A DNA stretch of 64,000 nt from Aerococcus urinaeequi (GTDB taxonomy: Bacteria; Bacillota; Bacilli; Lactobacillales; Aerococcaceae): contig NZ_CP014162.1 in NCBI RefSeq assembly GCF_001543205.1, positions 248,001 through 312,000 on the forward strand. The letters run 5' to 3'. Each line of letters starts with the position of its first letter. The first letter of the stretch is position 1. Shown one piece after another: positions 61,993 through 64,000 of this stretch. The notes beneath the pieces were generated by a model. It was not told the origin of the DNA. It saw nothing but the letters and a program-made list of their open reading frames with translations, and did no database searches. Made by a program: the position numbers and the translations under genes.

Positions 61993-62679
61993 ATGAAGAT
62001 AATGTTAGTAGAAGATGATTTAGTGATTGCCCAAAGTTTGGCCACCGCCTTAAATAAGTGGCAATATGAAACTATCATTACAGAAAATTTCGAAGATATC
62101 CTTGGTGAATTCAAACGCCATAACCCACAATTAATTTTAATGGATTTGAACTTGCCTAATTATAATGGCTATTTTTGGACCCAGGAAATTCGCAAGCTTT
62201 CCCAAGTACCCATTATTTTTATTTCCTCAGTTGGCGAACCGGTTGATATGGTGATGGCGATTCAAATGGGCGCTGATGATTATATTACAAAACCAATCGA
62301 TATGCAGGTTACAGTAAGTAAGATTCAAGCTTTGCTTAGAAGAACCTATACCTTTTCTATGGAAGTAGATACCAATACTTATCAACTTGTGGGGGCAATA
62401 CTTGATACCAATAAAGCTAAAGTTACTTTCAACCAGTCTGAAGTTAGCCTCACCTTTACCGAACTACAAATTCTTCTGGTCCTATTTCAAGCCAAGGGGG
62501 ACTATGTAGCCCGTGAGAAGATTTTAGATTTCTGCTGGCAAAATGATCAATTTATTGACGACAATACTTTAGCTGTAAATATGACTCGGATTCGCAAAAA
62601 ATTGCGGCAAATTGGCTTAGATAATTTTATTCAAACAAAGAAAAACTACGGTTACCGCATCAAAGTAGAACCATCTTAA
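61993..62679 (+). CDS. OmpR-type response regulator, BceR-like
   Basis: A 228-residue regulator. Receiver domain: MKIMLVEDDLVIAQSLATAL, phospho-Asp in LILMDLNLPNYNG (about residue 52), PIIFISSVGEP and DDYITKPIDMQ. C-terminal winged helix: LTFTELQILLVLFQAKGDYV and VNMTRIRKKLRQIGL. Linked to a small sensor kinase and an ABC transporter, the Bce-type antimicrobial-peptide detoxification arrangement. Confidence 0.93.
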   Translation: MKIMLVEDDLVIAQSLATALNKWQYETIITENFEDILGEFKRHNPQLILMDLNLPNYNGYFWTQEIRKLSQVPIIFISSVGEPVDMVMAIQMGADDYITKPIDMQVTVSKIQALLRRTYTFSMEVDTNTYQLVGAILDTNKAKVTFNQSEVSLTFTELQILLVLFQAKGDYVAREKILDFCWQNDQFIDDNTLAVNMTRIRKKLRQIGLDNFIQTKKNYGYRIKVEPS

Positions 62680-62732
62680 AAGCCTAATATTTAATCAATA
62701 ATAACAGATAAGAAAAGAGAGGTAACCTATAA

Positions 62733-63650
62733 ATGAAACAATTGATTCAGCGGTTTATCCGCCAGGAAGGCATGACCCTACTCTTTTTGTCCATCATCTT
62801 CGCTACTATCATACTGATATTTTTTTTGTTTGACTTATCTAAGTCAGCATTAGAATTATTACTATGGTTACTCTTCATTATCAGTATCATTTATTTTACG
62901 GGTCGCATGATATATCAAAAGGAACAGAGAAATTTACTAGCTGAGAATGAAGCTTTAAAAACGCAAATAAATACGAATAAGAATAATGCACTCCAACAAC
63001 AAGCTGATACGGAGGAATACTTTTTAATGTGGGTGCATCAAATGAAGACCCCTATTACCGCTAGCCAACTTGTCCTCGACCAATCAAGTGAGCAAAGCGC
63101 CAATTACTTAAAACAAAATATGGTAGAGATCGAAAACTATACCAATATGGCATTGCATTATTTACGACTAGTCAATCCCGACCGTGACCTGACATTTACA
63201 AAAGTCTCACTAGACGCAATCATCCGGCCTTTAATCAAGAAATACCGTGGACAATTTATTCACCAACAAGTGAAATTACATTATGAAACCATTAACGAAT
63301 CGATTGTAACTGAAGCTAATTTGACTAGTTTAATGATCGAACAGATTTTAAATAATGCCTTAAAATATACGCATAATGGTGATATTTGGATTCAATTTGA
63401 CGCCCAAAATATGCTGTTAACAATTAAAGATAATGGCAAAGGGATTCGGGAAAGTGACCTGCCAAAGATATTTGACAAGGGTTTTTCGGGCTTTAATGGT
63501 CAGTTGAATGAAAAATCATCCGGTATCGGTTTATATTTGGTTAAAACAATTGCCACACGGCTAAACCAGCGCGTCACTGTCACTTCCACTGTGAATGAAG
63601 GCACAACTTTTACCATCTATTTACACCAACGTACCCTCTCTATTTATTAA
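62733..63650 (+). CDS. Intramembrane-sensing histidine kinase, BceS-like
   Basis: A 305-residue kinase with two membrane helices (about 13-33, 38-57) and almost no external loop, so it cannot sense ligand alone; such kinases sense through the BceAB-type transporter. H-box EEYFLMWVHQMKTPITASQL (His near 107), N-box MIEQILNNALKYTHNGD, G1 IKDNGKGIRESDLPKIFDKG and G2 SSGIGLYLVKTIA. Confidence 0.93.
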   Translation: MKQLIQRFIRQEGMTLLFLSIIFATIILIFFLFDLSKSALELLLWLLFIISIIYFTGRMIYQKEQRNLLAENEALKTQINTNKNNALQQQADTEEYFLMWVHQMKTPITASQLVLDQSSEQSANYLKQNMVEIENYTNMALHYLRLVNPDRDLTFTKVSLDAIIRPLIKKYRGQFIHQQVKLHYETINESIVTEANLTSLMIEQILNNALKYTHNGDIWIQFDAQNMLLTIKDNGKGIRESDLPKIFDKGFSGFNGQLNEKSSGIGLYLVKTIATRLNQRVTVTSTVNEGTTFTIYLHQRTLSIY

Positions 63651-63669
63651 AAAATACCTTTATTGAATG

Positions 63670-63691
63670 AACCTTACAATTTTGTAAGGTT
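63670..63691. promoter_or_regulatory. BceR-type operator upstream of the ABC transporter
   Basis: AACCTTACAA-TT-TTGTAAGGTT, a perfect 10-bp dyad containing TTACA-N4-TGTAA, about 100 bp before the ABC gene. A half site TTTGTAAG recurs at 63702-63709. A TATAAT-like box (CATAATATAAC) lies near 63743-63753. This suggests a peptide-inducible promoter separate from the two-component genes. Confidence 0.7.
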
Positions 63692-63789
63692 TCTTTCTTG
63701 CTTTGTAAGAATAGATAAATGTAGTCATGGCTTATCTTCGGCATAATATAACTATAAACAAGATCGTCACATGACAAGGAGGAAATCAC

Positions 63790-64000
63790 ATGTTACTAGA
63801 TGTAGCAAACATTAAAAAAGTATATAAAACAAAGGGGAATGAAACAACTGCCCTACAAAACATCGACTTTGCCGTGAATGAAGGTGAATATGTCGCAATC
63901 ATGGGGGAATCTGGTTCAGGTAAATCGACCCTATTAAACATCATTGCCACTTTTGATAAAGCCACTGAAGGTAAAGTAAACTTAGCTGGCCAAGACCTAG
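63790..64000 (+). CDS. ABC transporter ATP-binding protein, BceA-like (3' end outside window)
   Basis: First 70 codons of a LolD/MacB-type ATPase: LLDVANIKKVYKTKGNETTA, VNEGEYVAIMGESGSGKSTL with Walker A, then LNIIATFDKATEGKV. Start has AAGGAGG seven bases upstream. In the Bce layout the ATPase would be followed by a ten-helix permease; the window ends before either can be seen. Confidence 0.9.
   Translation, partial: MLLDVANIKKVYKTKGNETTALQNIDFAVNEGEYVAIMGESGSGKSTLLNIIATFDKATEGKVNLAGQDL

Overview
The window comes from a low-GC Gram-positive bacterium of the order Lactobacillales. Three things point there: CtsR-type and LexA/DinR-type operators, the Firmicute orders ylxM-ffh-rpsP-khpA-rimM-trmD and purC-L-E-F-M-N-H-D, and cellobiose-type PTS modules. 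Protein flavour suggests Aerococcus or a close relative, but that is an impression, not a search result. Most genes lie on the minus strand. No rRNA, tRNA or CRISPR array was seen.

Layout. 1-5.6 kb: clpB (3' end cut off) behind a CtsR box, an SOS-type Y-family polymerase plus YolD partner behind two LexA boxes, a LURP-one-like protein and a tiny membrane protein. 6.1-9.05 kb: a three-gene stress or detoxification operon (alpha/beta hydrolase, CMD-cupin, acetyltransferase) divergent from a MerR regulator. 9.1-11.1 kb: gene graveyard with a serine-recombinase relic and internally deleted fghA and adhC (glutathione-dependent formaldehyde oxidation), next to an intact HxlR regulator. 11.1-14.2 kb: a persulfide-response (cst-like) operon bracketed by two copies of one terminator-containing repeat. 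14.2-18.3 kb: a heterodimeric ABC exporter under a MarR regulator. 18.4-29.3 kb: purine operon purCLEFMNHD. 29.4-30.6 kb: a YbjN-like protein and a decayed esterase. 30.7-40.6 kb: beta-glucoside PTS, two GH1 phospho-beta-glucosidases and a LicR-type regulator, with gluconokinase and 6-phosphogluconate dehydrogenase at the distal end. 40.7-46.5 kb: a MerR/aldo-keto reductase pair, an oxidoreductase, an aldehyde dehydrogenase and a CLC transporter. 46.6-53.8 kb: rplS, a divergent pyruvate-kinase-like protein, a frameshifted DUF2188 gene, trmD-rimM-khpA-rpsP-ffh-ylxM. 53.9-64 kb: P-type Ca2+ ATPase, YbaK/PrdX deacylase, ROK fructokinase, serC-serA, a second LURP-one protein, and a Bce-type two-component system with the start of its ABC transporter.

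Most striking result: both glutamine amidotransferases of the purine operon appear to have lost their glutaminase catalytic residues while keeping their synthetase or transferase motifs. PurF starts Met-Ser-Gly where the family has the Cys nucleophile. In PurL the class I GATase Cys and His are replaced by Gly and Phe and the glycine-rich motifs have gone. This predicts purine synthesis fed by free ammonia. A second idea worth testing is that the PTS/GH1/gluconokinase/6PGDH cluster handles a beta-glucosyl-gluconate (aldobionic acid).
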